A stretch of 64,000 bases of DNA from the NCBI GenBank assembly GCA_047967505.1, contig CM106539.1, one strand, 5' to 3'. Made by a program: the position numbers and the translations under genes. The stretch comes from Dipteris shenzhenensis. Its lineage: Eukaryota; Polypodiophyta; Polypodiopsida; Gleicheniales. The notes beneath the pieces are model-generated. The model was not told where the DNA came from and did no database searches. It saw only the letters and a program-made list of their open reading frames with translations. This document shows, piece by piece, positions 1 through 12,032 of this stretch; the first letter of the stretch is position 1, and every line of letters begins with the position of its first letter.

Positions 1-376
1 CCTCCATCTCTTGACCAAATGAGCTCAAATTTCAACAGCAGCTTGCCTTCAATGTCGTGCAGCTCGGGCTCAAAGGAATTTGCAAAAGGATAAGCACAAA
101 GGCGGCATTGCGCGAAAGTTCGTCGAGAAGTCTGAGTGTTGGCGTTGCGCGTACAGTCGAAATTTCCTTAAATGCTTGCAGCTCGAAGTTCGCCCATACG
201 TGAGGAGTCTGCAGCTCAAAGGGTTTGAGCAATGGTCGTTTGTAGGCAAAGAACAGAGCTCTCAAAGATTTGGGGAAGAAGGAGGAAAATGGAGAAGATG
301 AAGAAGCTTTGAGAAACTAGTAGTTTATGCTAGAGAAAGCATCTAATGCTAGGCTAGGCTAGATCTAGAACCTAAA
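1..376 (-). mobile_element. 5' internal leader of a minus-strand LTR retrotransposon, cut by window edge
   Basis: This sequence lies directly downstream, on the minus strand, of an LTR and primer-binding site at 377-766, so it should be the untranslated leader or the start of gag. Short open frames exist on both strands but none shows a recognisable gag motif. The body of the element lies left of position 1. Confidence 0.5.
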
Positions 377-388
377 GCTCCGATACCA
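377..388 (-). other. Primer-binding site, initiator tRNA-Met type
   Basis: On the minus strand this reads TGGTATCGGAGC, one mismatch from TGGTATCAGAGC, the complement of the 3' end of plant initiator tRNA-Met. It sits 2 bases inside the LTR end at 391, the usual spacing. Confidence 0.7.
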
Positions 389-390
389 AG

Positions 391-766
391 TGTAGAATCC
401 CGTAGGATAGAATAGATGCATCGTGCAAGAGGTGTGAGAGCACAATGAAAGAAAGATGGTAGTTCTTTGTTATGATTGTGAGAGAGAGGTCTCTCTCTTA
501 TAGAAAGGGGGAGAAGGTAATACCTTCCCCACATAAGTGGCAATCAGCCCCTACATCAGTGGGAATCAATCCCTACATCAGTGGGACTGGCCTAAATCAA
601 AGGAACCTCCCATGTGGGGGCCTTTGGCTTACATCATCACTTAGGTCACACACTAGACACATTATAGCACTTGATGTGCCTTTACAACACACACAAACAC
701 ACATGTGACTCCCCTAGATGCATACATGCACCATAGAGCAAGCCGTTGATCATACTTATCCCAACA
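391..766 (-). repeat. 5' LTR (376 bp) of the edge-truncated element
   Basis: On the minus strand the sequence starts TGTTGGGATAAGT and ends GGATTCTACA, with TGT...ACA termini, next to a primer-binding site. It contains a duplicated CCTACATCAGTGGGA (near 551 and 573) and a GAGAGAGAGG/TCTCTCTC hairpin near 480-500. The partner LTR and the target duplication are outside the window, so age cannot be estimated. Confidence 0.7.
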
Positions 767-1356
767 AAGAAAACTCACTAGTGGGTGGATTGGATGGATG
801 GGATGTCTAATTGCTTGTGGAAAGTGTTAGCACACATAGCATCATTAACTTTCTACTCTACCAAGAACAAGAGCGTTCACTGCAGCCTTGGAACATAGCA
901 TGAGGGTGGAGATAGCTAGAGATCAAGGTGTTATTGTTAAGCTTCATGAGCCTTATTCTTTTCAGGAGGATCATGGACTCGCGATCCATGGATACCATTT
1001 TGGGCTGTGATTGGTCCCCAATCTCTACACAAACTAAGCTCACTTACTAGCTAATCTATTGGCCAAGCCACAATCCTAGCTGCAAAAGAGTTTCCTCTAG
1101 CATCAAAATGTAGTGCCTCCAAAACCTGGGCCGGTGCATGTGCTAGGAGGCTTTCCCATGCCACTAGAAGGTGCTTTCATCCTAAGCAGTCTCCGACGGT
1201 GCATCACTATCTAGCAAAGACTCATCTAAAACTTGAGGTGCATGTTTGGTTCGGTACCACCTATTAATGCCAAAAGGGTGCTAGCATGTGACTAGGAACC
1301 TGCCTAACGAGTCCCCAACAAATAGACAGGATTGTCTCCCAACGGATAGACCCAAA
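767..1356. other. No gene recognised
   Basis: Mixed-composition DNA between the LTR and the first direct repeat. Only short open frames occur, and none carries a recognisable motif. Confidence 0.5.
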
Positions 1357-2030
1357 TGCCCCACAACTATAATCAAGCCACGAAAAGCATGATAGATATA
1401 GATCAAATGGTGAATGCAATATAAACATTTGCTACCTACTAGCACATAGTACTCAAGCATCAACATAAGACTTGAGAAAAGCAATGGTGCACTTGGGTGA
1501 CAACTTAATAAGCTCCATATATCTCACCAATCGAGCTCAAACGATGAGCTCACCATAGGCATATGGTCTCTTTCTTTCATGGCACTACTTGCTGTACACT
1601 TTTCAGGGCCAGCTAGATGGAAAGTACAACAAGATGACTGTACAATAAGGAGTAGAATCATCGATTGACAAGGCAGCAATGTATGGGGTGCGTTTAAAGG
1701 ACTGAGCTGGCGCTACTGGCTAAAATGAAGGGCTGCTTTGCCTTGATTGATAACAGTGCTGATTGCATGCAACGGAAGCTGAGTGGAGACGCACTGTATA
1801 AGGATGTTCATGTACGACTGCTACTGCTGAAGATGCAGTATTTGCGTGTTTTTCTTTTTGAGCACGTGAGCATGCTTGATGCATAATCAGCGCACCAATG
1901 CAAGAAAGGAGAACATCTGGAAGGGAAGGAGGGGATTATAATATACAAGGGAAGGTAATGAGACTGAGAGAGGGGAAGGGGGGGGGCGGGGAGGGGAGAG
2001 AGAGAGAGAGAGAGAGAGAAATATATTAAC
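1357..2030 (+). repeat. Diverged direct repeat R, copy 1
   Basis: About 670 bp matching 5750-6422 in the same orientation. Shared blocks include AGATCAAATGGTGAATGCAA, GAGCTCACCATAGGCATATG and GGCACTACTTGCTGTACA. Both copies end in a G-rich run followed by (GA)n. Identity is roughly 80% by eye. The two copies flank a LINE, but they lack clear TG...CA ends and are not called LTRs. Confidence 0.75.
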
Positions 2031-2427
2031 GTCCGCGGGAGGCCACGTGGGCCCATGGGACAAAGTACAAAATACACCAAAAGGGAAAAGAACTCATACA
2101 AGCCACAAAGGGCTGGAGCAAAGGGCGTAGGACCCTTGCTGAGTACTATGCTGAAATAAAAAGCCCGATAGATCGAGTACAAAACAAAACATATCATATC
2201 ATATCATGTGCTATTTGAAGTAGACTGAGAGCTAGAGCTGGAGCTTAGAATCCAAAACCCGGCACCGTAGTAGCTCGTCTATGAGTGGTGAAAATGTCTC
2301 CGATCTATGTCCGTCGGCCTGTCTCATGCTGTGGTGGCGAAGGGGGATGTGGTCTCCTTGATCTCTGAGCTATGCTCAGAGTGATCCCTCATCTAGGGCG
2401 GTTTACTCTGAGGAAAGTTGTAATAGG

Positions 2428-2890
2428 TCAGACCTCGATAGAGGGTGTTATGGTCGCTCTCCGTGCCGTGGGGAGCCTCTGCAACCCTATCTCAGCAATC
2501 CAAGCTGCCTGCATATCGGCTAGCTCCTCCTCCTCCACCCCACTATGTCCTGGAGTTGACTCAAAAACATAAAAATCTATGGCTCGCCGTTGTGTCTAGT
2601 CAACCTCTGTGTCCTGTGGTCTAATTGCCTCCTGCTGCTCTCTGATCTGTCGTAGTAGGGTCTCCTTGTGTCGACGCATCTGAAGCACATAGAGCCCGAT
2701 GCAGACCTGGTCATGGAAGTGGATTAATCATGATAGTGGGCCGATGCCACTCCTATCCTAATAGAGACAATGGTATCGCCCCCGAATCTCGTAGTAGCCT
2801 GGACATGTGCAGAGAAAGTGCTCCTCTGTCTCAATCACTCCCAGTGTGCATAGCACACAGATCCGCTGCTCTCTGAGTATACGTTCTGCT
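2428..2890 (-). pseudogene. LINE ORF2 C-terminal zinc-binding region (zf-RVT type)
   Basis: RICVLCTLGVIETEEHFLCT continues into CPGYYEIRGRYHCLY, giving a C-x2-C, then H-x3-C pattern typical of the Cys/His-rich region after LINE RTs. After two in-frame stops, YVLQMRRHKETLLRQIREQQ follows and a single frame continues to TGA at 2428. Confidence 0.8.
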
Positions 2891-3269
2891 CTCCCTGTTT
2901 CAATCTTCACCTGATGGGATGAAACCCACATCTGCCCAATAGCAATCCTCAGTGCATGTGAGACTCCTCTGTCCTCGAGATACTAGGGTCTGATGATGCC
3001 CTCCTCCGAGATGCTCAAGAAGTGGTCGCAGTAGAACTGCGTCTTGGTGGGTAGCTCTTGATCTCCCCCCCAAGTCCGAGACATGTGGAGCTGGAGGAGA
3101 TCTAACCATATAATACGGTTAATCTCATCTCGCCGAATCGACTCAAGGGATGCATCCATGCTATACTGAAAGGGAGGGAGCCTATCCATCTAAATCCCGT
3201 GTCTGGCAAACCATGTGGATATACGTACATACAATGTGTCCGCCCCACTCTCAGCTAATCTTCTGGATG

Positions 3270-3700
3270 AGTCTCCCGTGGGGTAGTCCAAAAGTCTACA
3301 AAGTATGTGTAGACTTTCTGGTGTCTAGATCTCGCCTCCTCAATGATAGCCCTCAGAGTGAAGATGTGGTCTAAGGTAGAATGATGTCTCTCGAATCTTG
3401 CCTGTCCTAGTGCCCGCTGCCCGTGAGCATCTATATGACTGTTGAGCTCCCTCTCTAAGACTAATCCATAAATCTTGGCCAAAGTATGGCCAATCATGAG
3501 GGTACGGTAGTTCCCAGTCTCCATAGGGTCCTCAGCTTTGCGTATCGGCACAATAGTGGTGCAGGTGGGAAACCGTGACACACAGCCCAATTGAACATTT
3601 GTGCTAGGACCGGAGCTAGAACCGCCTATCCATGTGCAAAATGCTCAATCCGTAGGCCCCCATGGTCTTGCACTCTCCGATTGTGTAATCGACGAAGCGC
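3270..3700 (-). pseudogene. LINE ORF2 reverse transcriptase, fingers/motif A only
   Basis: The readable part runs ALRRLHNRRVQDHGGLRIEH, IVPIRKAEDPMETGNYRTLM, GHTLAKIYGLVLERELN, then LDHIFTLRAIIEEARSRHQK and the motif-A strand VYTYFVDF. This is the standard LINE RT fingers arrangement (PIRK, NYRTLM, A-K-x-x-x-x-x-L). Right after FVDF a PRETHPED stretch ends at a stop, and the YADD box and thumb are absent. Confidence 0.85.
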
Positions 3701-4254
3701 AATGCATACATTCTACATAGTGAGCAGGTGACAGGCGATGGGTCTGGGCATAAAAGACATATCCGGTGGTGTCTGCATCAAGGCATCTTAGAGGGAACAT
3801 GCGTATGTGTGCCACACATCTAGGTCAATGATGGGAATAGGTGACTTCTCTTCCAATAGAAACCCCCATCCAGTAGTCGTGTCACCTCCTCGAAAAGATC
3901 TAACAATCTCATCCATCTGATGTGTGAGGAAGGCCCGCCTCTTACAACATGTCGATCGTCGGAAGATCTTATGTGCCCCTAGTGATGTCAAGTGACCCAA
4001 AGTCCGCTCCCGTGTGAGGTGGGCTCTCACCTCTCTGCACTCGTCATCGAATAAAGGGTTTCATCTCAGACCCGCATGGATCGGGTCGTGGGAAAGGATT
4101 GGTAGCGGCACCCTATAGCACGGAGACAAGGGTGTCGGAGGCGTTGGAGAGGTCTATATCATCTCCAAGTAGGACCGGGAGCTCCCTAACTAGGTGACTC
4201 ACGTACACTGTGTCAAGGGCACTGTCAATGGATCTGAATGCGTGCGGGCGTGGG

Positions 4255-5125
4255 GGGCGCTCTCCTTGTGGCTAGCATGGTGACAGAGATATGAAAGGCC
4301 AAGTATGAGTGGTCAGCTCCGAGTGGGGGAGGGAGGTATCGCAAGGTCGTGTATCCATGAGACAAAGTCTAGTGGGCCTAGTAGATAGTCCACCGTACTA
4401 GACCCACCACCATGTGGGAAGCAAGTGAGCCTTCCAGAGGATGGCCATTTGTGAAGACCATTACAGATGATCGGGTCATGGATAGCTCCAAGCTCAAGCA
4501 GATGTCATCCATATCCTGCACCTGTGAAGCATGTGCAGAGTGCCTCAATATCCCAAGCTCAGCTACATATAGCTCCGAGAGTATGTGTGGATCCCTGTCA
4601 TTTGTGAAGTCAAGCAGGCCCACCTGTCTATTTCCTGTCAGTGCAATGAAATCCCCCAGTAGGAGGATGTCTCCCAGTCTGGAGAACTCCGTGATGTCAC
4701 CATGGATCGTCTCATATGGACAGTGTCCATCTGTAATGACCTCTCGTGCATAGGATGACGTATCTGGAGGAAAATAGCAAACTGCAATAAAGATAGGTCG
4801 AGCATCTGGAAGCTGAATTCATATCCACATGTGTCAAGCATGCTCCTCTCTTCGAGCCACAGATATGAGTGGTCTCAGGTGTGATTTGAAAAGGACAGCC
4901 ACTCTCCCAAAGCCTCGTACTCCACTATCTCTCCTCAATTCCCTCCTGTGGGCTGACTCAAGCATATCCTGTCACTGTAGGCAGCCCTCTCTCAAGGCTC
5001 TCATGTGTCTCAATGTAGAAGATCAAGTCTCTTTCAGTGTATGTCTCTGAGAAGCCCCTAGGGTCAAACCAGAGGGTGCCATTGCAATTCCACACCGCTA
5101 TCTTCAGCTTATTGTATGCTCTCAT
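4255..5125 (-). pseudogene. LINE ORF2 APE-type endonuclease
   Basis: The domain opens with KLKIAVWNCNG and IETHES, the first two active-site boxes of APE endonucleases. Then follow FGRVAVLFKSHLRP, PPDTSSYARE, and ILLLGDFIALTGNRQ, where the canonical GDFNA has become GDFIA (Asn to Ile). It closes near 4310 with GADHSYLAFHISV, the catalytic D-H box. A TGA after TGYA, a stop after REEHA and at least one frameshift break the reading. Loss of the GDFNA Asn would itself impair catalysis. Confidence 0.85.
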
Positions 5126-5284
5126 CTCATGAGTCTAGCACCATCATGTGTTGTTCCCCACACCTTCTTCCCTCTCTCCTCTTTCTGCCCTTTCTCCTAT
5201 AATCACCTTACCGTCTCTATAGGCTGCCCATTTCCCTTCTTGCCTTGCTGCCATAACTCGCACCATCCCCTCCCTCCTGTGCTC

Positions 5285-5543
5285 CTACTGTAGGAGTGTG
5301 AGATCATCGTCCAAAAAGATTTTGGTGCCCTTCAGTGTGGCCCTCGCATCTATTGGATCTATCATTTGCTGTCCGCAACTTAATTACCATGTGTCTTGTC
5401 AGTGCATCTGCTTTACCCACTCTCCAAGCTGATTCACAAGTGAAGTTGACGCCCATCTTTTCAAATAAAGCCTTGGCATCTGACATGGGGGTATCCCCTA
5501 CTGTTAGGCCTCTCACCAGTACATCATAACCTTGCTGTCGCAC
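5285..5543 (-). pseudogene. LINE ORF1 fragment (nucleic-acid-binding domain)
   Basis: The frame reads LVRGLTVGDTPMSDAKALFE, then ESAWRVGKADALTRHMVIKL, and after a frameshift near 5340 continues RATLKGTKIFLDDDLTLLQ before TAG. The pattern of an AWRVGK block, a hydrophobic VIKL strand, and an R-x-x-LKGTKIFLDDDLT tail is typical of LINE ORF1 RNA-binding domains. The ORF1 start upstream is not resolved. Confidence 0.75.
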
Positions 5544-5749
5544 CTCTTTCCTTCCTCCAAAGTTCCAGAGATGAGCTCTTTTTTGGGTGCTGTAGTCCCT
5601 TTTTTCAGCAACGAAGGAAGATTAATGCTTAAGGAAGGACAAAAGAGCTTATGAGACCAAAAAATTGGAATCAACATGAGAGTACTCTCTCCATGGGGAG
5701 AACTAGACGTATCTATCACATCTCCAAAAAACTATGAGAACTAGAGGTG

Positions 5750-6422
5750 TCCCACACGGATAATCAAGGTACGAAAGGCATGATAGAAGGAGATCAAATG
5801 GTGAATGCAATATGAACATTTACTATCTACTAGCACATGGTACCCGAGCATTGACGTAAAGTTGATGGTGCGCTTGGGTGGGAACTTAATAAGTTCCATA
5901 TACCTCACCGATTGCACTCAAACAGTGAGCTCACCATAGGCATATGGCCTCTTTCTGACATGGCACTACTTGCTGTACAATTTTCATGGGCAGTGAGATG
6001 GAATGTACAAGGAAATGACTGTACAACAAGGAGCGGAATCGTAGATTGATGTATGGGCTGCATATAAAGGATTGACCTGGCGCTACCGGCTGAAATGAAG
6101 GAATGCTTTGCATTGATTGATAAAGGTGCTGATCGCATGCAAGGGAAGCTGAGTGGAGAGGCATGGCAAAGGACGTCCATGTACAACGAAAGATGGAGTG
6201 TTTGCATGTTTTTCTTTCTGAACACGTGTGCAAGCTTGATGCAAATCAGTGCACCAATGCAAGAAAGAGAACGTCTAAAAGGGGAAGAAGGGGATTATGA
6301 TAACAGAAGGGAGGGTAACGAGAGAGAGAGGGTAAGGGAGAAGGGGGGGGAAGGGGAGGGGGAGGGGGAGGGGGAGGGGGGTTTAAGGGGGGGGGGGGGG
6401 GGTGGGGGGGGGAGAGAGAGAG
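5750..6422 (+). repeat. Diverged direct repeat R, copy 2
   Basis: Second copy of the R repeat (see 1357-2030), located just upstream of the minus-strand LINE's ORF1. It may be that LINE family's 5' region. It is bracketed by a shorter repeat (5607-5735 and 6424-6517) sharing TCTCCATGGGGAGA and a following TATCACA(T/C)CTCCAA block, giving an X-R-X' arrangement. Confidence 0.72.
6341..6412 (+). repeat. G-run tract, quadruplex-capable
   Basis: A run of (GGGGGA)n-like blocks followed by an almost pure G tract of about 15 bases. There are more than four runs of at least three Gs with 1-3 base loops. A shorter counterpart occurs at 1976-2000 in copy 1 of the same repeat. Confidence 0.8.
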
Positions 6423-6866
6423 AGGAAGGAAGATTCACGCTTCTGAGACCGGAAAAGGTACACTCTCCATGGGGAGAGCTAGAGGTGTCTATCACACCTC
6501 CAAGAAACTAGGATGAGCCTAGAAACAATAGGAAAAAAACTCCACGTGTCAAGAGTAGTTCCTATCATATCATGCTGTGTCATGTATTACCTGTCAATCA
6601 TGGGAGAGGAAAATTTTCGGAGACCAAGGCCTACTTTCTGAGATGCAACGCATTGTTACATGTGCATATGATTGTTTCTACCTTATTGTTCCATATTTTA
6701 ATCAACAAAATACCAAAGGACAATTTTGAGGATCGCCTGAAGCTACCTATCGGTTCATGGCAGATCAGATAAGTTTTATCAGTATCTTGAGAAGGGGACA
6801 GAAGTCAAATGACTGTTTTGATCCAGTTCAAAGAGAGCAAGCTAGAAACTTGGGTAGTTCTGGAGT

Positions 6867-7200
6867 ATGCCAAAGGCCTGTAACCCTTAACAGAGTAGCA
6901 GAGTACATCATAGGCTTATTCACTTTAAACTTTGCGACTGCGGACCTTGAAATAGGGTTACGCCTGGAGTGTGATCCAGGGTCGGGCCTGTTATTATACG
7001 GCTTAGGGTCATGCCAAAGGCCTGTAACCATAAACACAGTGGCGGAGTAATTCATGCCAGTTAAACAAGTTGCAGATACAAAGTCGTTCTGGAGTTATGC
7101 CAAGGGCCTGTAACAAATAAATAGAGTAGCAAAGTAAGTCGTATCGTTTATTCACTTTAAAGGTTGCGACTATGGACCTATTACGGTTTAGGGTCCATTG
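6867..7200 (+). repeat. Three diverged repeats of ATGCCAAAGGCCTGTAAC
   Basis: Copies start at about 6867, 7011 and 7097. Each is followed by a version of AGAGTAGCAGAGTA; the first and third also share TTATTCACTTTAAA plus GTTGCGACT-like text. Two later segments share TTACGG(C/T)TTAGGGTC. Spacing is irregular (144 and 86 bp). No coding content is recognised. Confidence 0.6.
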
Positions 7201-8689
7201 TACAATCTACTCATGCCATCTTTACAAAATTGTCTTGAGCACAAGTTACAATCTAGATTCTAGGCTGGGGCGTTGTGTCTGTGGCTTCTAGAATCGTCCT
7301 CTCTGGCCTCATCCTTCTAGGGAACTGATTCTTGCTTAACCCAAAACTTGAACCCAGCCCGCCAAACACATGCACGTACACGGCGCCGCGCACACAGACG
7401 TATATATAATGCGAAAATGCCTTCATGAAACTTCTTTTCATGAGAAAGCGCCCAAAAGGCCTAGGTCTTTGTTACGGCTCGACTTCCATTGTACCTCTTA
7501 CATCTATTCATGCTACCAATAGCAAGAAGATATACTACGTACAGTAAATGTAAACTTTCCGAGTGCCGATTGCCAGTAAACATGAAACGTACCTTCCAAT
7601 GCAGCAAATGCCAGAAGCGTGCCCAGCAAGAACGATGCATTTTGCACTTTGTATGTTTTAATAGTTAGTGTTGACTTTGGCTCACTACTTCAAACGGATT
7701 TCCTAAAAAAATAACTCTAAGGGAAGAGTTGGACTTTGATTTCCCATGCAAATTGATGAAAGTGTTCATCTGAAATTCAACCAAGCCCGTTTCTACAATG
7801 CTACCTTTAGCATTGCATTACTGGACGTCTAGCCTTAGTAGCAGCATCTTATATACTTGGTGGAGATGTCGTGGATCCCGATCAACAATAGTTCTTGCCC
7901 ACGCATGACAATATAATGATCATAGTGATCATAGTGAATAGTTTGTACCCAATGTAGAATTTCTCCATTTCATGAGTAACATCCTAAATCGAGTTTTGCA
8001 AACAAATCAGGCACTTTTATCCCTCTTGTCTTCCCAAAATTGACTAACCTTCACTAACAAAGACTCTAAAGTGCGACCCCAATTATTAGGGTCTCCCTAT
8101 TAACATGGCTCAAGTATGGTAGATTATCATGGCTGGTAATTAAATCGCCGTGCTCATAAAATTTGCACTATTCTTGAAGGAGTGTCAGTGACATGATATG
8201 TCTAGCAACTCAATTCGAGCAAGCAAGACTAGCTACAACCAAATATCTTCATAATTCAAACCTTTCTAGTCCAGGGTAATGTGATTTTGTCTTTGGGGCT
8301 TTGTCACTGGTTAAGAAGCTCGTCAAAGAGATGCAGTTTGGTTTAGACATAGAAGGTTCTAAGATAAATGAATAGGTAGTTCTAACATCACACAACTCTT
8401 TTTGTAACTGTTCAACCCTATTCTGCAATAGGGTGATTCATAGAGATTCCTCCTTCTTGAGATAAGCTTGAAAAGGTTTGGTGTGGCTCTCCACAATCCT
8501 ACTTTTGACTTTTTGCCACATCTCTTGCATGTAGGTACTCAAGTGTCTTTGTATTTTTTAAAACTCCTTATTACTAATAAATCTTCTATCTATCTCTAGT
8601 GTTTCTCATCCACTATATTGCAGATTTGTGTTTCCACCAACATCAAAGCATCTACTCTTTCGTGGAAAAGCACATTAGCAGCAAATGGC
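7201..8689. other. No gene recognised
   Basis: Ordinary AT-rich plant intergenic sequence. No open frame with a recognisable motif and no strong repeat structure was seen. Confidence 0.4.
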
Positions 8690-8790
8690 AAGTCTATGTT
8701 TTATTGGGTTACTTCATCCAAATGCTTATATTGGGTTACTTCATCCAAGTCTATGTTTTATTGGGTTGCTTCATCCAAATGCTTATATAC
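8690..8790 (+). repeat. 57-bp tandem repeat, about 1.8 copies
   Basis: The unit begins AAGTCTATGTTTTATTGGGT at 8690 and again at 8747. Each unit also contains a shorter internal repeat, TTGGGTTACTTCATCCAA. Confidence 0.75.
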
Positions 8791-9520
8791 CCCAAATTGT
8801 GTTCTTTCAACCATTTCTGTATGTCTGCTATCATGGAAGTTCTCTATTTGTACTTGGTCTAGAGTACCTAAACTTTATTTTCATCATGTTGTTTCTATAA
8901 CTTTGCTTCTTGAAGCATTGCATGTGCCTCCTCCACTTCATATCAAGAATCCTTTTTAATCATTTGGTTCTCTACTACCAATATGTGCTTCTCTACTTTA
9001 AATTTGGTAAGAATATGCATTTTAAACTTTTCATGGCCAATATGCAACCTTTTATTGACCCCCTCCATCTCTACAATTTATATTAATGCATCTGCCAAAG
9101 AGATCATCTTTTCATTTTGCTGACTATTGAACTTCATCAATAGTGTCAATTCCTTATACTCTACAAAAGAGACTTCACAATCCTATGAAAAATATGAAAT
9201 TGTCCTTTGTTCAATAAGTAGTTCAACTAGTTCTCTAATAAGTGATGGAATTTCTAGAATCTTTCTGGTAAAGAAAATGGATTTCACATGAATAGAAACC
9301 ACAAGCTCAACAAATGGACCATTAGCATGTGCTTGAGGAATTTTAGACTAAGACTACAGATTCACATCTTTATACATACTAGCACTTGGGCCCTTGGCAT
9401 CCTGAGCCTTATTGATTCTCAATTTGAGACCCTTCTTTGGTGGTATTTTGGAGAGGATTTACTAGGAGTGGAGGAAGAACTCCATCTATTTCCTCTGACA
9501 CCTTGTACCCTGAGAAATCA

Positions 9521-9652
9521 ATTTCTTTTTTGTATACCCTACTTACAATAAACCGTGTGCTATTCCCTTTTTGTATACCCTACTTACAATAGATCCGTGT
9601 GTTATTTCTTTTTTATATACCCTACTTACCATAGATTCGTGTGCTATTTCTC
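9521..9652 (+). repeat. Three tandem units of 41-42 bp
   Basis: TGTATACCCTACTTACAATA begins units at 9531 and 9572, with a diverged third (TATATACCCTACTTACCATA) near 9614. Each is followed by CGTGTG(C/T)TATT. Confidence 0.8.
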
Positions 9653-9659
9653 AGTGATG

Positions 9660-12032
9660 ACAAAGTCTAAACCCAAATTCATAGCAGATAATTCCAAAAA
9701 TTTGGGTGGCTGTATTACAAACTCTACATACTAGAGTAGGGCTGATAAATAGCTACTCTAAGTTTTGAATGATGTATGCTACATCTTTTTCCCTTTACCA
9801 ACACCACCCCATGATTCTAGAATGAACAATTCTAGCCCAATTAATTTGCAGGCCTCGTTCAGCTATGTGTAAGATTGAATAATTTTATGTAGGCATATGA
9901 TCATGCTTTATTCGCAGCAAAACTCATTACAAGAACAATTACAAGAACCAACGAAATTGCTTCCTTCTCACATCCATTTTTCAATTCTTAACCAAATAAT
10001 AACTTCAGGCAGTTACAAGCTTACTTACCCTCTAATATGATGTCAGCACTACACTTCATTTCAATTTTAATTGGTGCACTAGGAATTAAAGGTAAGTGAA
10101 ACACTTCTACAACCGATTGCTCAATGACATACATATTGGACTCTAGATACCCTCTGAATTTCTATAAGCCTAAAGCAAATTGTGCATCTGCATCCACATT
10201 CACAGTCCACTCCCAATAGTGTGCTAAATCATACTCCTCTACTCAATCTTTTTAAACCAAACATGATTCTCTGAAATTTCATGCTCCATAAAGATTTTGA
10301 AATTAGGTAAGTGAGAAGGTTCTGGAATAACATACAAAGCTTCTGTTTTGGCCTTTTAAATAGGTAATTTGACAACTATGTCATCTTCTTGATCATAGAT
10401 TTCATGAAACAATAAATGCCACCTTCCTCTTTGCCTTAGGTTTGAAATAGTGTGAGACTCAAAAGCAATCTGTGCTACTAATGATGAGCTCCCCGCTTCT
10501 ACTAAGTCTCGATTATCTATTCGTGGCAGGTTGTGAATAGCTCCTTGCATCGTGATAGCATGAAGTTTGGAAATGGCACCTCGCACAACAAAACTCAAAA
10601 GAAGTACAAAAATAATAGCAAATTGGCACAAAATTTTGCCTTTCCAATGACTTTTGGTTCCATGGCCAGTGTGTGCAAATAGGGAGAAAGACATTAATCA
10701 AATCAATAATGACTTGCTCTTCAAATGATTGGGCCAACCATCTCTACATCTCCTCGAGATTTACAAAGTGATCTTACATCATCAACATGACTTCATAAGG
10801 ATTGCCCCTCACTAGGCAGGCTTCTAGCATTGCCTCCACTTTTAATCTTTGGCACTTTTCAATTTATTGGAACCCATGAATGACTTATAGTCATAGTTGT
10901 GATTCCAAACGTTTTGCTAGGTCATAGTATCTTCGTTGCATCCACATCTTTGAGGCACCATGGTTCATATGTGATGATTGATTCAGTAGTAAAGAAAGCA
11001 AGATAAAATCATTCAAATATATTTCGAAGTCATGCAAACATTGGGATTCTAACTACTTCAATAATCCATTATGGATACAACCCATGACGATCCATGCTAA
11101 TGCCAAAATGAAAACTTATTAAGGAATGCATACAAATTGTGGCACTTTATGAGATACCTTGAAGTAGAGAAACCATGCGATGTTCTTCTCCCCACATGAC
11201 ATATTTGGATGATTTCAAGCATGATAATCTATCTATGAAGTAGGTGTCAGATGGTACGTTTCCTCTCATTTGGAGTAAGTACCTCTCTATACCACCTATC
11301 TACACTATGATCATTTGTGGCCTCGTGCCTTTGCAAATGAATATCACTCCTTCACATATCCTAATGCAGTAGCCAACAATGATTCGATGAAGAACCCAAA
11401 TGTATGAAGATACACCCCCTATATGTTATCTCTGGTCATTATATTTGTCCACCTTTTTACAACCTATATGATACATTGTCTAATGATATCACTCACACAA
11501 CAACCAGTAATGTAGAACTACAAATGTGATATAGCAAAAACTAAAGATTCATCACTACTCTAGATAATAGTTAAACCCCTCATCATCATCAAAATCTTTT
11601 TGCCACACAATCTTCCCAACAATAACCCCCATCTCTACCCAAAGATTCTGCTAGAACCTATAACTGTTTCCTTTATCTCCTCCCTCTTGCAATCTAACCC
11701 AGTGCGCTTGGTTGTTATTCCTATAGCTAATAATTATTTGGCTCTATGTGTGCAATTCAAGTCCATTAATTAGATTTATTAGCACATTCTACTGATACAA
11801 ATTCATTGCTACATCCAATCAAAGTGTGAATAAAGGGCAATGATGGCTCTAACTAGTGTTATCTTTGCAACTACTGCAAAGTTGTTTTCATAATCTATTC
11901 CATATTCTTGGGCCCCTTGGGCCTATCCCAATAATGTTATTTTGTACTTGTTAATTCCTACATTTAAGTTGAGCTTGACTTTCTAAACCCATTCACAACC
12001 AAAAACGTCACTTATACAAGCAAAAACCTTTG
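9660..12032. other. No gene recognised
   Basis: AT-rich DNA with only short open frames. None was recognised as coding, and no transposon ends are visible. Confidence 0.4.

Larger units (their letters stand above)
2428..5543 (-). mobile_element. LINE non-LTR retrotransposon, degenerate, internally deleted
   Basis: A minus-strand LINE is assembled from fragments: an ORF1 RNA-binding piece, an APE-type endonuclease, the start of a reverse transcriptase, and a C-terminal zinc-binding region. The order and orientation (ORF1, EN, RT, Zn finger) are those of plant LINEs. Most of the RT palm is missing: motif A (YFVDF) at about 3285 is followed within 400 bp by the Zn-finger region. Stops and frameshifts interrupt every domain, so the element is dead. 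The clade was not determined. Confidence 0.9.

Noticed and set aside
1808-2197. 129-codon frame on the minus strand
   Set aside because: It spans the GA/G-rich end of a repeat, includes a Ser-Leu run from the microsatellite, and has no domain.
1357-6422. R repeats as a pair of LTRs enclosing an LTR element
   Set aside because: No TG...CA ends, primer site or polypurine tract at their borders, and the enclosed coding fragments are LINE, not LTR type.
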